Under the pieces are notes generated by a model that saw only the letters and a program-made list of their open reading frames with translations, did no database searches and was not told where the DNA came from. The translations under genes and the position numbers were made by a program. 64,000 bases of DNA from Bolinopsis microptera (lineage: Eukaryota; Ctenophora; Tentaculata; Lobata; Bolinopsidae): positions 7,542,902 to 7,606,901 of the forward strand of contig NC_087076.1 in the NCBI RefSeq assembly GCF_026151205.1, written 5' to 3'. Shown piece after piece: positions 22,577-34,285 of the stretch (position 1 is its first letter; the number at the start of each line of letters is the position of its first letter).

Positions 22577-25500
22577 ATGACTTTGGTGACCAATTCACGA
22601 ATGCTACTTGTATCATTGACATGTATAATAATGATCTTGGAATGTCGTGGCTCAGGTATGTCATTACTTGTTATAATATCCCCAAAAGCCGGGAGCACTG
22701 AGCACTGATAAGTGTATGTGAGTCTTCAGGACATAATATTATAAAACTCCCATTCACAGTCCGAGAAAGAGCGTGATTTATATTTTTAATCGCATAATAC
22801 CTCCGACCTTTATTAGAGTTTATGGATGATTTGTGAATTGGACAAGTTAATATCCAATGGCGCATGTTATTTTGGCCACGTGACAGGCTGGAAAAACACT
22901 AATTTAATTTTTTCCTTTTCACCCTTTTGAAAAAAGGCAATAGTGAAAGGTTACGAATGGAGGTTTTTGCAGAAAAACGTGGATTTTGGAGAACGAGATA
23001 GGTGGGTTTAAATATGTCGTGTGTTCGTTCGTTACCATGCAACGAAAAAGTTGGGCGCGCGCGAGGATTGCTTGCGGAGATGTGATGTATAGAAGTATAG
23101 ATAGCCTGTGATCTATGAATGCGCGGCGCGACTGTGTATATGATGCATGTAATGTATAATATTACTATTAGGTAATACACCCAATTTGTACGTGGCACGC
23201 GTAGTGTATTGATGTGTACACGAGTATAGTTTACCTTTGCTGATAATTTCTTGAATTACAGATACAAGTTAAGTTCTACGGCAATTGAACTGAATTTCAA
23301 GTGTTTCCCGTATTTGATGCATAATTGATCAATATTATTATCATGAAGATTGAAGTGAGCTGATTGGAGCTTATAGTTATACTTAAATTTATAGTAAATG
23401 TGAAATGGATTATGGCTGGAGTTAAGGTTAGAGTTGTGGTTAGGGTTACCGGACATGGTCAGCTTTGGGGTTATGGTTAGAGTTGGGGTTTAGGTTAGTC
23501 ACGTGATAATTTGTTGGTGAGCGAAATAATTTAAAAATGGTGTTAAAAACAAAATGTCTGAAAAAAGTCTTCTATCTTGGTCGTCAAACAAAGCCACGTT
23601 TTGTGTTGTTTTGAATGAATAAATTTCTGCAGATTGGGAAATAAAAGAAGCCACTCTAGTCCGACAACTTGATAACGGGACATTAATCTGGAGTGGAAGT
23701 GAGGGAACTTTGATCGTAACGCTTTTCTTTAACCAAACCGGAGAAAAAAGAAAAGGGACAGTTTGTGATATCCTCTACTCCGAAACTTTCAACGTGTATG
23801 CGTGTAGGCTATTTTGTCAGAAAGTTGGTTTTCAAGTAGAAAGTGGAGATTGGTATTTCAAACGTTACAAATATACTCCTGAGTAAGTCAACATGATTCG
23901 CAGAAAATATGAGATTATTATAAACTTTACAATTTTAAAATTAACTCAAAAAATATTTCGTCCAAATAAAAGATGGAAAAATGTATCAATTTATGACCAT
24001 ACTGACTTGTGAAACAATATTAAATTTTTTTTAATGCAATTTTTACGACAAAATGGGATAACTACGCCAAACTTTTTTGTCGCCGTTTTAAATGTCTTAC
24101 ATTTTTCTGTAAAAGTGAATAGATTCTCTCCTAAGGAAAGATAAGGATATATTCTTACAGTATCTTCCTAACTATGATCATTAACAGTTCATATTTACAG
24201 GAGCTGGTTATACAAGAAGGATGTTTCGGCTGTTATTGAAGATGTGGAGTGTAATGAAGATGATAAAAGTATATCCGACTGTTATATCAATACTAGCTCA
24301 CGTGACTGTTCTGAGTCGGCCATCTGGCTGGAATGCAAGGGTAAGTACAGAGCACCAATAATTACAGGTCAACTGACAGCTTGAAACCGATCATCAAGAC
24401 AGCTATTCATGGTCAATTGAAGCTGAGATTATATGAGGGATATTATTTTATACATACAAACTCAAAGCCGACGTCTGATTCACAGATTAAATCAAGACCA
24501 TCTAAAATCTATCGCAGATTGGGAATTTAAAGATGCCACTTTAGTCAGACAACTTGATAACGAAACTGTAATTTGGACTGGCAATGAGGGTATGCTGTTT
24601 GTAACATTAGTTGCCAAACAGACTGGGGAGACGAAAACAGGGACAGTGTGTTCGGATGATTTTTACTCGGATGATTTTTCCGCCAGTGTATTGTGTAAGA
24701 GTATGGGATACCCATATGGAGTCTGGGGGACTTATCCAAGAAATTACCAGTACTTGTCTGAGTTAGTCTATTACACATTAACATTTGTCTTCAACAAAAA
24801 TTGAAATTCTGATTCTAGTGAATATTCCTTGCAGCGAGCACAGAGCTGACAATGAAATTCAAATCCATGATACCAACCATGGTTAACAGATCTTTTTTAG
24901 GCTAAAATTACGTGGATGGACATAATTTTGGTCTGACCTAATTATGGATGCACAACTCCTTTTTAAATGTACATTGTAGCCGTACTTTAATTTAGGTGAA
25001 TATCACGTGAATGCCTACCAGCGTTCACGTAATGTCCAACCAAGTAAGTTCGATAAGGAACAACAATCATATCATCCGACACTCTTTACATTATATGCAC
25101 TGACAAGCGAGTAAAAAATGCAAAGTCAAACGAACCCCTAAAAAATAAAGAAAATCACTTACAAAATCTAAAGTGACAAAAATGTACCATTTGACAATCG
25201 ACTCAGTACTTCATCAGTACAATCAACAGGTCCTGGCTAATGGATAACAACGTTACTGTCCTTGATAATGGTTTTTGCAATCTGGAACGTGAAGGCAGTG
25301 ATGTGTGGGTTCACTGCAGCAACAAGACAGGTAGCCACAAAATATATATGTAATATATGTACATCGTTTCTAACATTTCCATAACAAAAATAGTGTCTTT
25401 ACGTGAATCGTAGCGAGATAAACTGTAAATTTGAGCATTGGTATTGGTTATGATATTTTATTATTGCCAGGTGATCTACAAAGATGGAGAGATGACGAAC

Positions 25501-28500
25501 AATGTGGTCCAGATTTACCTCTACCAGATGGTTTACCAGCAGAATGTAACCCTGACGGGGATCTGCCTTGTTGTGATAAAAACGGGATGTGCGGGATTGG
25601 AATATCATCTTGTTTGTGTGATGGGTGTGTGAATTACAGGAATGCATCGGCGATGCCGTGTCGTGTAAGAAATGAAGGGAACTTTCTGAAGAACGAGTGC
25701 TTTAATGAGACCGATCAAGAGTATCACTTTAAATGTATCTCCTCCGATATGTACTATTTAATATCCGAACGCTTTACAACGTTAGGTACTTCATGGTTTG
25801 CTTCCGCTAAGTGTGACAATGATCCTTACGCTTATCAGGCGTGTGGCCGGTTTGATTTTATCTATCGCTCAGATATATTTTCTAACATTGATTTGAACAT
25901 TGATGTGCTGTGCGAAGGCTTCTTTTGTAACATGAGACCAGGAGAAAATAAATATCAAAAGTGCTCTCACAGTTGTAGCCTTGATTTCCAAGCTGAATGT
26001 TCTATAACTAGTGATGAAACAAAAGATCTCGAATGTGATGACAAATGTGACACATTCGAATGTGCAGATGAAAATAACTGTCACGGCTACCAGTACGGGG
26101 TCCTCTGTCACTCATTAGTAAGCAAATCGAATCGTGTCTCCATACAGCAGGTTTGTAATGGAGAAGCTGATTGTGAAGATGGAGAGGACGAACGGGACTG
26201 TAAAGTGACTGATAATACAGGTTACACTTGTACGCAATATTACGCCATGAAAGTGGGCTATCCTGAAAGGAATTTAACCGTGCCAATACTCAACTATACG
26301 AGATGTGGGCTGTTTGATTTAAGGCCTAGTCCTTTGTACCATGTAAGTCCATATTGTTTGAACTATTTAGACCAAACAAACTGTTCTGAAAAAGAACGAG
26401 TCGGTGGATACTGTAAAATTGGTGGCTTTATGTCAAATGTGTCTAAGCAAGTGGTTTGTTATAAAAACGAACCTGTTGAGTTATGTGACGATAATTTGCA
26501 AAATATTTGCCTATCACCATCTGATATCACTGACTGTAGAGTGCACAAACACTGTATGTGTGATGGAGTGACAGATTGTAATGACGGCAGTGATGAAATC
26601 CATGACATGTGTAGTTTTATGGTTAACAGAATCAAATGTAAACGTAGATTCAGTCTTGGTGATAGAATCAGCATTCCAATTTCTTGGATAATGGACGGAA
26701 TAGAGGATTGTCTGAACGGTGAAGATGAACAAGATGCTCAGTGGGAATTCTGTGGCACAAAGTCTGAAGAAACTCTGCGAATTAGACTAGATAACAAACA
26801 GTGCCAAGACGTCTATATGTGTGCTGGAAGCAGTAAGTCATATGTTCAGTTTAAACATTTATGTGATGGAGTTGAATCTTGCGGTGATGATAAAGAGAAT
26901 GATGTTTGTAAGATTGCTAGACATTTCCCAACAATCTCCAAGACGACTCTTTATCAAGGAAAAATTCGAGATGTTTGTCATTTATTACCGACAGACTGCC
27001 AAGTAAAGGAGTTCAAAAGGCCATGGGGTGATGTATTTGGAGATACAAAAATAGAGGTATCTGTTCCGATCTCTAAAGTTGATTGTAGTCGTCAATTCGG
27101 AGAAAATTATCTCTTTCTCAGTTGCATGAACATGTGTCTCCAGGAGGATGCCATATGTCCTCTTCATAATAAGAAGCTAATGCACAATTCTTGTCCAAAA
27201 CAGTACCCTGGTAGAGTATTTACCCTCGCCAACAACTCTTTCTTAACGTTTGTTATGCCAAAAAACAATGGATATCACCAGGACTACTTTCGATGTAAAA
27301 ACAGCAGATGTGTCGAATACAGCCAGGTTTGTGATCTTATTGACGATTGTGGAGATTCCAGTGATGAAGAAACATGCATAAATCACATGGTTTGCAAAGA
27401 AACTATTGACAAACATAAGAAGCACTTGATATCGATAGACCAGAGATGTGATGGAATTTATGATTGTTTTGATCTATCAGACGAATGCAACGAGCTCTGC
27501 GGGAAGCGAATACTTCGAAATTGGGCACTGAGGCTGATATGCTGGTTGGTAGGTATTATAGCCTTTGTTTGTAATTCATACACCACCGTTAATGGATTCA
27601 TGACAATAAGTGAGAGTGAAACTGGACGTATGTTGGTAACCAGAGTTCTTGTCAGTCTTATCAGTTTAGGTGATTTTTTTATTGGAATATACCTCATATT
27701 GCTCTCTGTATACGACAGTTTTGTATATGGAAGCGAGTACTGCAAACATCAGGCAGAATGGTTGACAGGGGGACCATGCCTGGTATTAGGGATCCTCAGC
27801 ACAGTCGGTTCCCAAGTTTCTCTCTTTGCGATGGCAGCCTTGAGTGTTATCAGAATGCTTGGGTTAACATTAAATATGAGTGTTCCTGGTCCAGCTGATA
27901 AAAGAGCTTTCTTCAGGGCCATATTTCTGGTTATAATGGTCGTTAGTTTCTCATTTGCTGTTGCTGTTATACCTTTGGTTCCTTATTTTGAGGATTATTT
28001 TGTACAAGGAATTTACTATGACCCTAATGAAAATCAAAAAGTTTTCATCGGATTTCCGAACAAGCAGAGGCATGTTAGGGTTCTTCAAACACACTACGAG
28101 ACCAAAAACATCACCACGGACATGACTTGGCCAGAAATCAAAGAAAAAGTGGACAGTATGTTCACTCAGCAATATGGGATATTTGGTAGACGACCAGTTC
28201 ATTTCTATGGCAACGATGGAGTGTGTTTGTTTAAATATTTTGTTAGGAGTGACGATGCCAGAAGAAGCAGACAATTAACTCAAACAGGAGCTGATATAAC
28301 AGATAACAAAGGAGATGCTGCAGTGTGGATCATGCTAGCTGTCAACCTATCCTTATTCTTAATTATTGCTTGCTCGTACATAGTTATATCTTTTCAGATC
28401 AAATATTCATCACAGGATTCAGGACAAAATGATAACCCTGAGAGAGTGAGGCTTGATAAGGCTACGCAAAACAAAATAACTGTCATAGTTGCAACCGATT

Positions 28501-28841
28501 TCTTGAGCTGGGTTCCGTTCATCATCGTTTGTGCTGTCCATAACCTAGGCATTATCGATGCAACGTATTGGTATGATGCTTTTGCGATGATAGTCCTACC
28601 AATTAACTCTGTCATTAATCCTATAATCTACGAAAAAAAGCTGCAAATTTTCATAGGTAAAACGATCAGCAGGATAGTAATAGTATTAAGACTCTGTTCC
28701 TCCAAGTTTATAACTGCAAGAAACGAAGACGGGTCGAGTGAAAACAAAGAGACAGACATTTCTCCCATAGAAAATCTGCAATTATCGAATGATATTGCTG
28801 CCATGGAGCCTTGCTTTAATGAACAAGACACCCATAATTAA
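22577..28841 (+). CDS. SRCR-LDLa seven-helix receptor (LGR/relaxin-receptor-like)
   Basis: Six exons with matching phases: 22577-22655, 23633-23882, 24201-24340, 24518-24761, 25230-25330, 25471-28841; 1,394 residues. Exon 1 is a signal peptide (a second in-frame ATG is at 22601). Exons 2-3 and 4-5 each encode one SRCR-like domain (WEIKEATLVRQLDN, GTVCDILYSETF; WEFKDATLVRQLDN, GTVCSDDFYSDDF). The last exon holds a Cys-rich stretch, about six LDLa motifs (for example CNGEADCEDGEDE, CDGVTDCNDGSDE, CDLIDDCGDSSDE, CDGIYDCFDLSDEC) and a seven-helix domain. SLGDFFIGIYLILLSVYD in helix 2 and NPIIY in helix 7 resemble LGR/relaxin receptors; the DRY position reads VIRM. There are no leucine-rich repeats. 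It is probably a surface receptor for a secreted ligand. The second SRCR domain's second half is degenerate. Confidence 0.85.
22870..23530. mobile_element. diverged relative of the MITE at 136-505, in receptor intron 1
   Basis: CACGTGACAGGCT near 22877 and the GGTTAGGGTT/GGGGTTATGGTTAGAG-rich stretch at 23420-23500, followed by GTCACGTGA and GGTGAGCGAAAT, match the interior and right end of the 136-505 element in the same order. Ends and target-site duplication are not clear, so the limits are approximate. Confidence 0.45.
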
Positions 28842-28849
28842 TTGATTGA

Positions 28850-28855
28850 AATAAA
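28850..28855 (+). promoter_or_regulatory. poly(A) signal of the SRCR-LDLa receptor gene
   Basis: AATAAA lies 9 bp after the stop codon at 28839-28841 and is the first canonical signal downstream. Confidence 0.55.
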
Positions 28856-29748
28856 TTTTCGTGCACATACAGAATGAATGGTTAATAATTTAATATATAT
28901 GTAGACCAAGCTCTGTGCACGGGATGCTTCCTGGAAGAATCCAGTTCTTTTAGCGGGGCACCCTACCTAAAGCCAAATTGAGATATAATAATCATATTCC
29001 TAGAGAAATAATCAGAAATCGAATACCAATCAAATAATATGATATATATGAGTAGTAACCATATTTACTATGCAAAATGCCCCAACCACATAGTGTAAAT
29101 TTATATAGAATTCAAATTCCATATCATCATTAAACCTCAATACCTAGTCAATATAATAGCCCAAGCAAAATTAAATAACTTCTTATATAGCTTACTGTCA
29201 TACTACAAATTAATTAAACATTTGAAATCTGTTGACCAGAGAATAAATTTCTAAGCCTAATGCAAGTGAAATAATTTAGATGCAATAATGAATGCCTAAT
29301 GTGAGTATCATTTGTCAATGTCCTTGTAAAAAAGTCTGTACAAGAGATATGAGTAACTAATATAGAAGAAAAAACAGGAAGTTGTCGTCTGTTGTAAAAT
29401 AAATAAAATATCTAGAATATAAATTAGAATATAAAATAACATTCAGTCAATGTGTCGTCAATAAACTGTACAATTATCAAATGTTAAAACTGGGTGATAC
29501 AGTCACCAAAAAAAAATACTAAGTATGCTAAGTTAATAAATTAAATGTGGTCTATAAAACTACCACTAAGTATAATAGGTCAATAAATTAAAAGTGGTTT
29601 ATAAAACTACCACTGTGGGAACCCCTTCTCCAGTTAAAACATGTCAGTCATGTGCAAAATCAATCAGAATGGTAAGGTGGTAAAAAAGGGAATATCTTTT
29701 CGATACATCAATTATATATGCCTCAGATTTAAAAGAATTAGAAGTTAC
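28856..29748. other. intergenic, no gene seen
   Basis: AT-rich. A roughly 55-bp segment around 29545-29615 is tandemly duplicated (motif ATAAAACTACCACT). Nothing else is recognisable. Confidence 0.4.
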
Positions 29749-30048
29749 TTAGTTATCGGCGACTATGATTGCAGTGTAAAATTTGTCATATGAATTGTCG
29801 ACGGTATAATTAGGGTCTGTTGTTATAGATGATAGTAGCTGTTTCTTATACGAATCACTAAAACTTTTAACATCGGGCAGATTTCGTAGATCTGTTGGAA
29901 CATTATTCCAACATTTTGCCCCCAAGTATTGAAAGTTTTTATGTGATGTTGATCTATTGACATAAAGGTTGCAGCTTTCGCCGCTCCTACTACCTCCTGA
30001 TATGTAACTAAATTTGTTCATAAAGTTTGTAGGACAATTGTAGGACAA
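29749..30048 (-). mobile_element. C-terminal end of a non-LTR retrotransposon ORF2
   Basis: The 99-codon frame ends with NFQYLGAKCWNNVPTDLRN followed by SFSDSYKKQLL. This matches the block near the C-terminus of many CR1/L2/RTE-type reverse transcriptases (yrGAklWNsLPxxlR...sFkkxlk). Upstream, to about 30265, related sequence continues in broken frames. It is a 5'-truncated relic. Confidence 0.65.
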
Positions 30049-30269
30049 TTGTCATGGATGATTCTAAACATATAATTTGACAGATGGAGTTGTCGTCTAA
30101 GATGGAGTGGTAACCATTAATATACATACAATCAGATACAGAAAAGAAAAGAATATTCAAACAATATACACATAATATAGCAATGGCCAATTGGCTGACT
30201 ATAAGGTCATGGCCTGAACAAACAATTTTTTTTAAATAGTCAAGTGATGCTAAAGCAGAGCACAAATGT

Positions 30270-31399
30270 GTAATAATTTAATAGATTAAAAAACTGATTC
30301 ATGTGATGCATTCGCAGAGCACAGATAAAAATACTGATTCAATGATTAAAATTATAGCTGTGAGTGTCAATAAATTACTGTGTCGTAAAAAAAGGAACGA
30401 TGTACACGTGATCTGAAATACCAATATCTCAATATCAAAAGGATAGTGTCTAGAAACATTCATAGTCCATGGTGGCAGGTATCAAGTTAAACGAAGTTAC
30501 ACTGACTGGCAATGTATACGATTGCCGTCTCCCTCTCTCACCCCTGACCGCTATCAGGGTGCTCCTGAGGATTGAGAATCTAATCCTAATACAATCAGAT
30601 ACTCGTCAACTCAGCAGCAGTTTCCGTCCGTGTGATGTGTTGTCCTTTTCCTTTCTGTGTTTTTTATAACATGTAGTAGTGTTTTAAGCAAATATTTCAA
30701 TCGAACTTAATAATAACATACACAAATACTAGACACTTAACTTTGTAACATGTATTATATTATTTATTATGAAACTTTTACATCCTTATATGCAATATTC
30801 AATAGTATTTACAAGCAATATATGATATAGTATCATATAATAGTATGGCGCACATTATGTCTCCGCCAAAAGCACATCCAATTTGATACGTATGAAATAT
30901 GTCTATAACTTCCTTGATTATGCACTAAGTTAGCGCTCCTCGACCAAAATTGAACGGGGAATCGTTTAAGATCACTTTCGAGGCACCTCGACAAAAGCTT
31001 CTTACGCTATTATGCTTTTTATGCAGAAATACGTCAGTAGCGTTTTTGAGCTTGTTATTTTTTTCAAAAGTATTCCAAGTGATTTGTATAAGAGCATATA
31101 TTAATTCTGAATACATTGCAGAATAATTTATCTCGATTCATGAAGTTTGAACGAAGTTACAGCAATGCGCGCGATTTGGGGAGTGTGATTTTGGCGGGAT
31201 ATAAACTGCACCATAATAGTATTATATACCCATAATATAGCAATGACCTTATTTAACGGGTGATACTTGAAAAATATTTTTCCGAGTTGGACTCGCGCGA
31301 CGATCGTCCAACTCGGCGCGCGTTCTGGTAGGTTGTATAAAAATTCAGTATAAAAATTCAATACAAATCTTAGTAAATTTTAAAGTATTTGCTTGACGG
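30270..31399. other. intergenic, no gene seen
   Basis: AT-rich sequence turning CpG-rich near 31280. A short palindrome GAGTTGGA...TCCAACTC sits at about 31283-31313. No exon seen. Confidence 0.35.
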
Positions 31400-31560
31400 A
31401 TGTTAAGCGTGTCCAAATTTCCTCGAAGTAGCGCGCGCCGCTTTCTTCTCGAAATATTGGCCCGCTGGCAAGTGCTACGAAGTAGCGCGCCGGGCCAGAC
31501 CATTAACAATGGTCAAAGTATTTACAAAATGATTTGTTATGAAAATCCTGAAACAATTTA
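31400..31560 (+). repeat. GC-rich dispersed repeat, copy 1
   Basis: Shares the ordered motifs TCGAAGTAGCGCGC, TCTCGAAATATTG, GGCAAGTGCTACGA and GAAGTAGCGCGC with 32690-32860. The block is CpG-rich within AT-rich surroundings. The element boundaries and class are not clear. Confidence 0.6.
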
Positions 31561-31962
31561 TAAGTTTGTGCTAGGCTGATATCATGCTTGGGGTGCAGTG
31601 CTTTAAAAGTTATTGGGCCGCGTTCAGCCCATGTCATTCCGCCTAATCTCTATATATTTGTTTATCTATATGTATTGATCGTTTATCTATATGTTTTATT
31701 TAATTGATGATGTCAATTCTTCGCAGCTCGGCGCGGTACAGTAGCGCATTTCGCCGATCGCTGTGAGAAGCCTCGTTGAGTGCGCCGCGCGGCGCGGCAC
31801 AGTAACGCAACGCGCTACAAATGTTTTATCTATATGTTTATAAACACATCGTCGCGTGACCCCCTGTCATTGCACGAAGTGGTTTTGTGGCGAAAGCCAT
31901 GAATGCGCGCTACTGCAAGCGAGAGGGCTTTGAATAGAGCAAGTAATATGGCAATAAAATTT

Positions 31963-32010
31963 AAATTTTGTTTTACTTAAATTTTGTTTTACTTAAATTT
32001 TGTTTTACTT
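31963..32010 (+). repeat. 16-bp tandem repeat, three copies
   Basis: The unit AAATTTTGTTTTACTT occurs three times head to tail. Confidence 0.8.
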
Positions 32011-32689
32011 ACTTTCAAAATTGTTTGACAACTCTTTAACATCAAATTCACTGTTACTGTGCAGTGTGCGGTGTAGTGTAGTGCCAGTTTCTCTCTCCGC
32101 TGAATCTTAGGTTGTTACTTGTTGTTCAACAACAACGCATTTTAGGTTTATAATCTATCAATGATCATCAATATGGGCGCCGAGTTGTCAACAGTCTTGT
32201 TGCTTGTTATATTGTGAACGGGTGTTACTCGTAAAATATTTGTTTCAACTGATCGCGGCGCGCGTCCGGCTTGATTGCTGATAGGTTATAAACCTACAAC
32301 ATGAACAAGATTGTTGCAGGTTGCTTTGTTAATTCGCAGATCAGCAATGATCTGGAACTGGAAGGGTTGACATCGTTAATTTGTAATTGTTAATCAATTA
32401 TATTTCATAGGTATCAATTATAAAATTAGATTGTGTGTTGTGACTGTGCTTTCGGTGGAGAATAAAGATAGCGCGTGCCTTTTTCAAAATGGCCCGACAG
32501 GCGACAGTTTGCAGTTGAATCCAAGTTCAATCGATAAATTTTCAAAACACCCTACGTATCACGTATGACATATGGTTTAAACTTAAAATGCTCCATTAGC
32601 GAGATATCGGGCAAAGTTAAAATTACTGCATCAATCACGTTACACGTAAGTTGGTTTTATTTCTTGTTAGGGTTTCAGCTTGACAGATT

Positions 32690-32860
32690 CGATGATACTC
32701 GTCTAAATTTCTTCGAAGTAGCGCGCACTGCTATCTTTTCGAAATATTGACCAGAGGCAAGTGCTACGATACGAAGTAGCGCGCGCCGGGTCAGTTCATT
32801 AAGTTTAACACTAACTGCTAACAGTGGACAAGGTTTCAGCATATGATTTAGTTATGCCTA
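32690..32860 (+). repeat. GC-rich dispersed repeat, copy 2
   Basis: Direct-orientation copy of 31400-31560 (motifs TCGAAGTAGCGCGC, TTCGAAATATTGACC, GAAGTAGCGCGC), diverged by scattered substitutions and small indels. Between the two copies lies a further CpG-rich segment at about 31720-31815 with GGCGCGGTACAGTAGCGC and GGCGCGGCACAGTAACGC. Confidence 0.6.
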
Positions 32861-32869
32861 TGGATTGGG

Positions 32870-34285
32870 TTACGATAAGAGTAGGTAGTGCGCCATCGAC
32901 AGTGAGCCGCGCGTGCCGACTGTACGATGGTTTTTAGCGCTTATAGTTATTTCGGCCAGCACACAATTCTTGAAACAAAACCGTTTTGAGTAACCTTCCC
33001 TTGGTCCAATTTTAACAAAAATTGGTTAGCTTACTCATAAACTTACAAAGAAAGTGTCCGAAAAATTTAAAGCATTTCCAACCATCAGACATTATGTTAC
33101 AGCTAAAAGCAGGAACCAAAAGTATGACAGAACAATACGACCAAAATCAACGTATTTCGTTAAATTACGTGACTTTAAAAAAAAACCCATTTACGCCTAC
33201 TTTTGCTTTAAAAGCCGCGCACGATCAAGTATGGCACCTAGGCGTAACTCACTGATCTTTCTAAAAAGGTGTAACAAATTTTGTACAGTGAAAATTCTCA
33301 CAGTCTCTAGAAAACAATGGTACACAAATTTTGAAAATCCGAGTAAGTTTATTTTTATCGTCAATCCTGCACCCCCTAATCAGAACAAAAGGATAGGGTT
33401 TCGGTTAGTCTTTCAGGGACCGTGTTAAAAAGTCACATGACAGTAGAGTCAGTTAAATAAAAATGTGTCTAACTGACTCTCTGCATGGGTGACATTATCA
33501 GTGCCCAGTGTTCACGACTTTTTGGGGATATAATTCCCGGTAGAGGAATTACGGGGAGAATTATAAATGTAAGTAGCATGTTCAATGTTGGTTCCAACAG
33601 TCGGGCCCTTTTAAAAGAGTTTCAAAGTTCCAGTGTGAGTGATTTAGCACGCTCGTTGTGATCTACAGCTCAATATCCCAAATGTTTTTTTAAATATAGT
33701 GTTATTGCATAATGCATATTGACAATTGATAACTGCCTTCTAGTTCTGTATCCTGAAAGTGAATCCGTTCAAGATTCATTATTTTGTATTTGAGTACAAA
33801 ACATATACAGAGTCATAAAATGTTCTCTAAATGTATTTCTTATTCAAAATCATTTAAACTCGCGTAATACTTTTAAAAACACAAGTATATCTGAAATATC
33901 AATTAAATAAAATACGAATAAAATCTTTGCAAAACCACTTCCCTGTAATTGGGTTGAGAATGGATATGGATTTTTAAATTCATAGTTTTATTTGAGAAAA
34001 TACGAAATAAAAATGTAAATCAGAGTGTGGAAAGCCAATTTCAGTAAAAATGTGGTAAATTTAACAAGATGCGTACTTAGCAACAATGAAATATTTTTTT
34101 GTAATTAAACACCTTGCGAATTCATTTAAGTTTGAATTTTTATGAGCGATATGCAAAGATAAAGCGATATCGAAGAACCTTAATAAAAAGTTCAGTCAAA
34201 AGCTAACAGCTTAATCTGATCACAGTATTGCACTATCTTGAAGAGCACAAATAGTTTAAAAACACTATTATTCGTTTTAAAAGTT
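32870..34285. other. intergenic downstream of POLE
   Basis: Contains two overlapping short open frames (33022-33428) with no recognisable domain, and a palindrome AGAGTCAGTT...AACTGACTCT (33445-33482). TTTATT at about 33985 would read as AATAAA on the POLE strand. No gene is supported. Confidence 0.35.

Noticed and set aside
24433-24804. Open frame starting at 24433 as a separate gene
   Set aside because: It is SRCR exon 24518-24761 of the receptor read with flanking intron.
33022-33428. Two overlapping frames of 77 and 124 codons
   Set aside because: No recognisable domain and overlapping frames; likely chance or old repeat.
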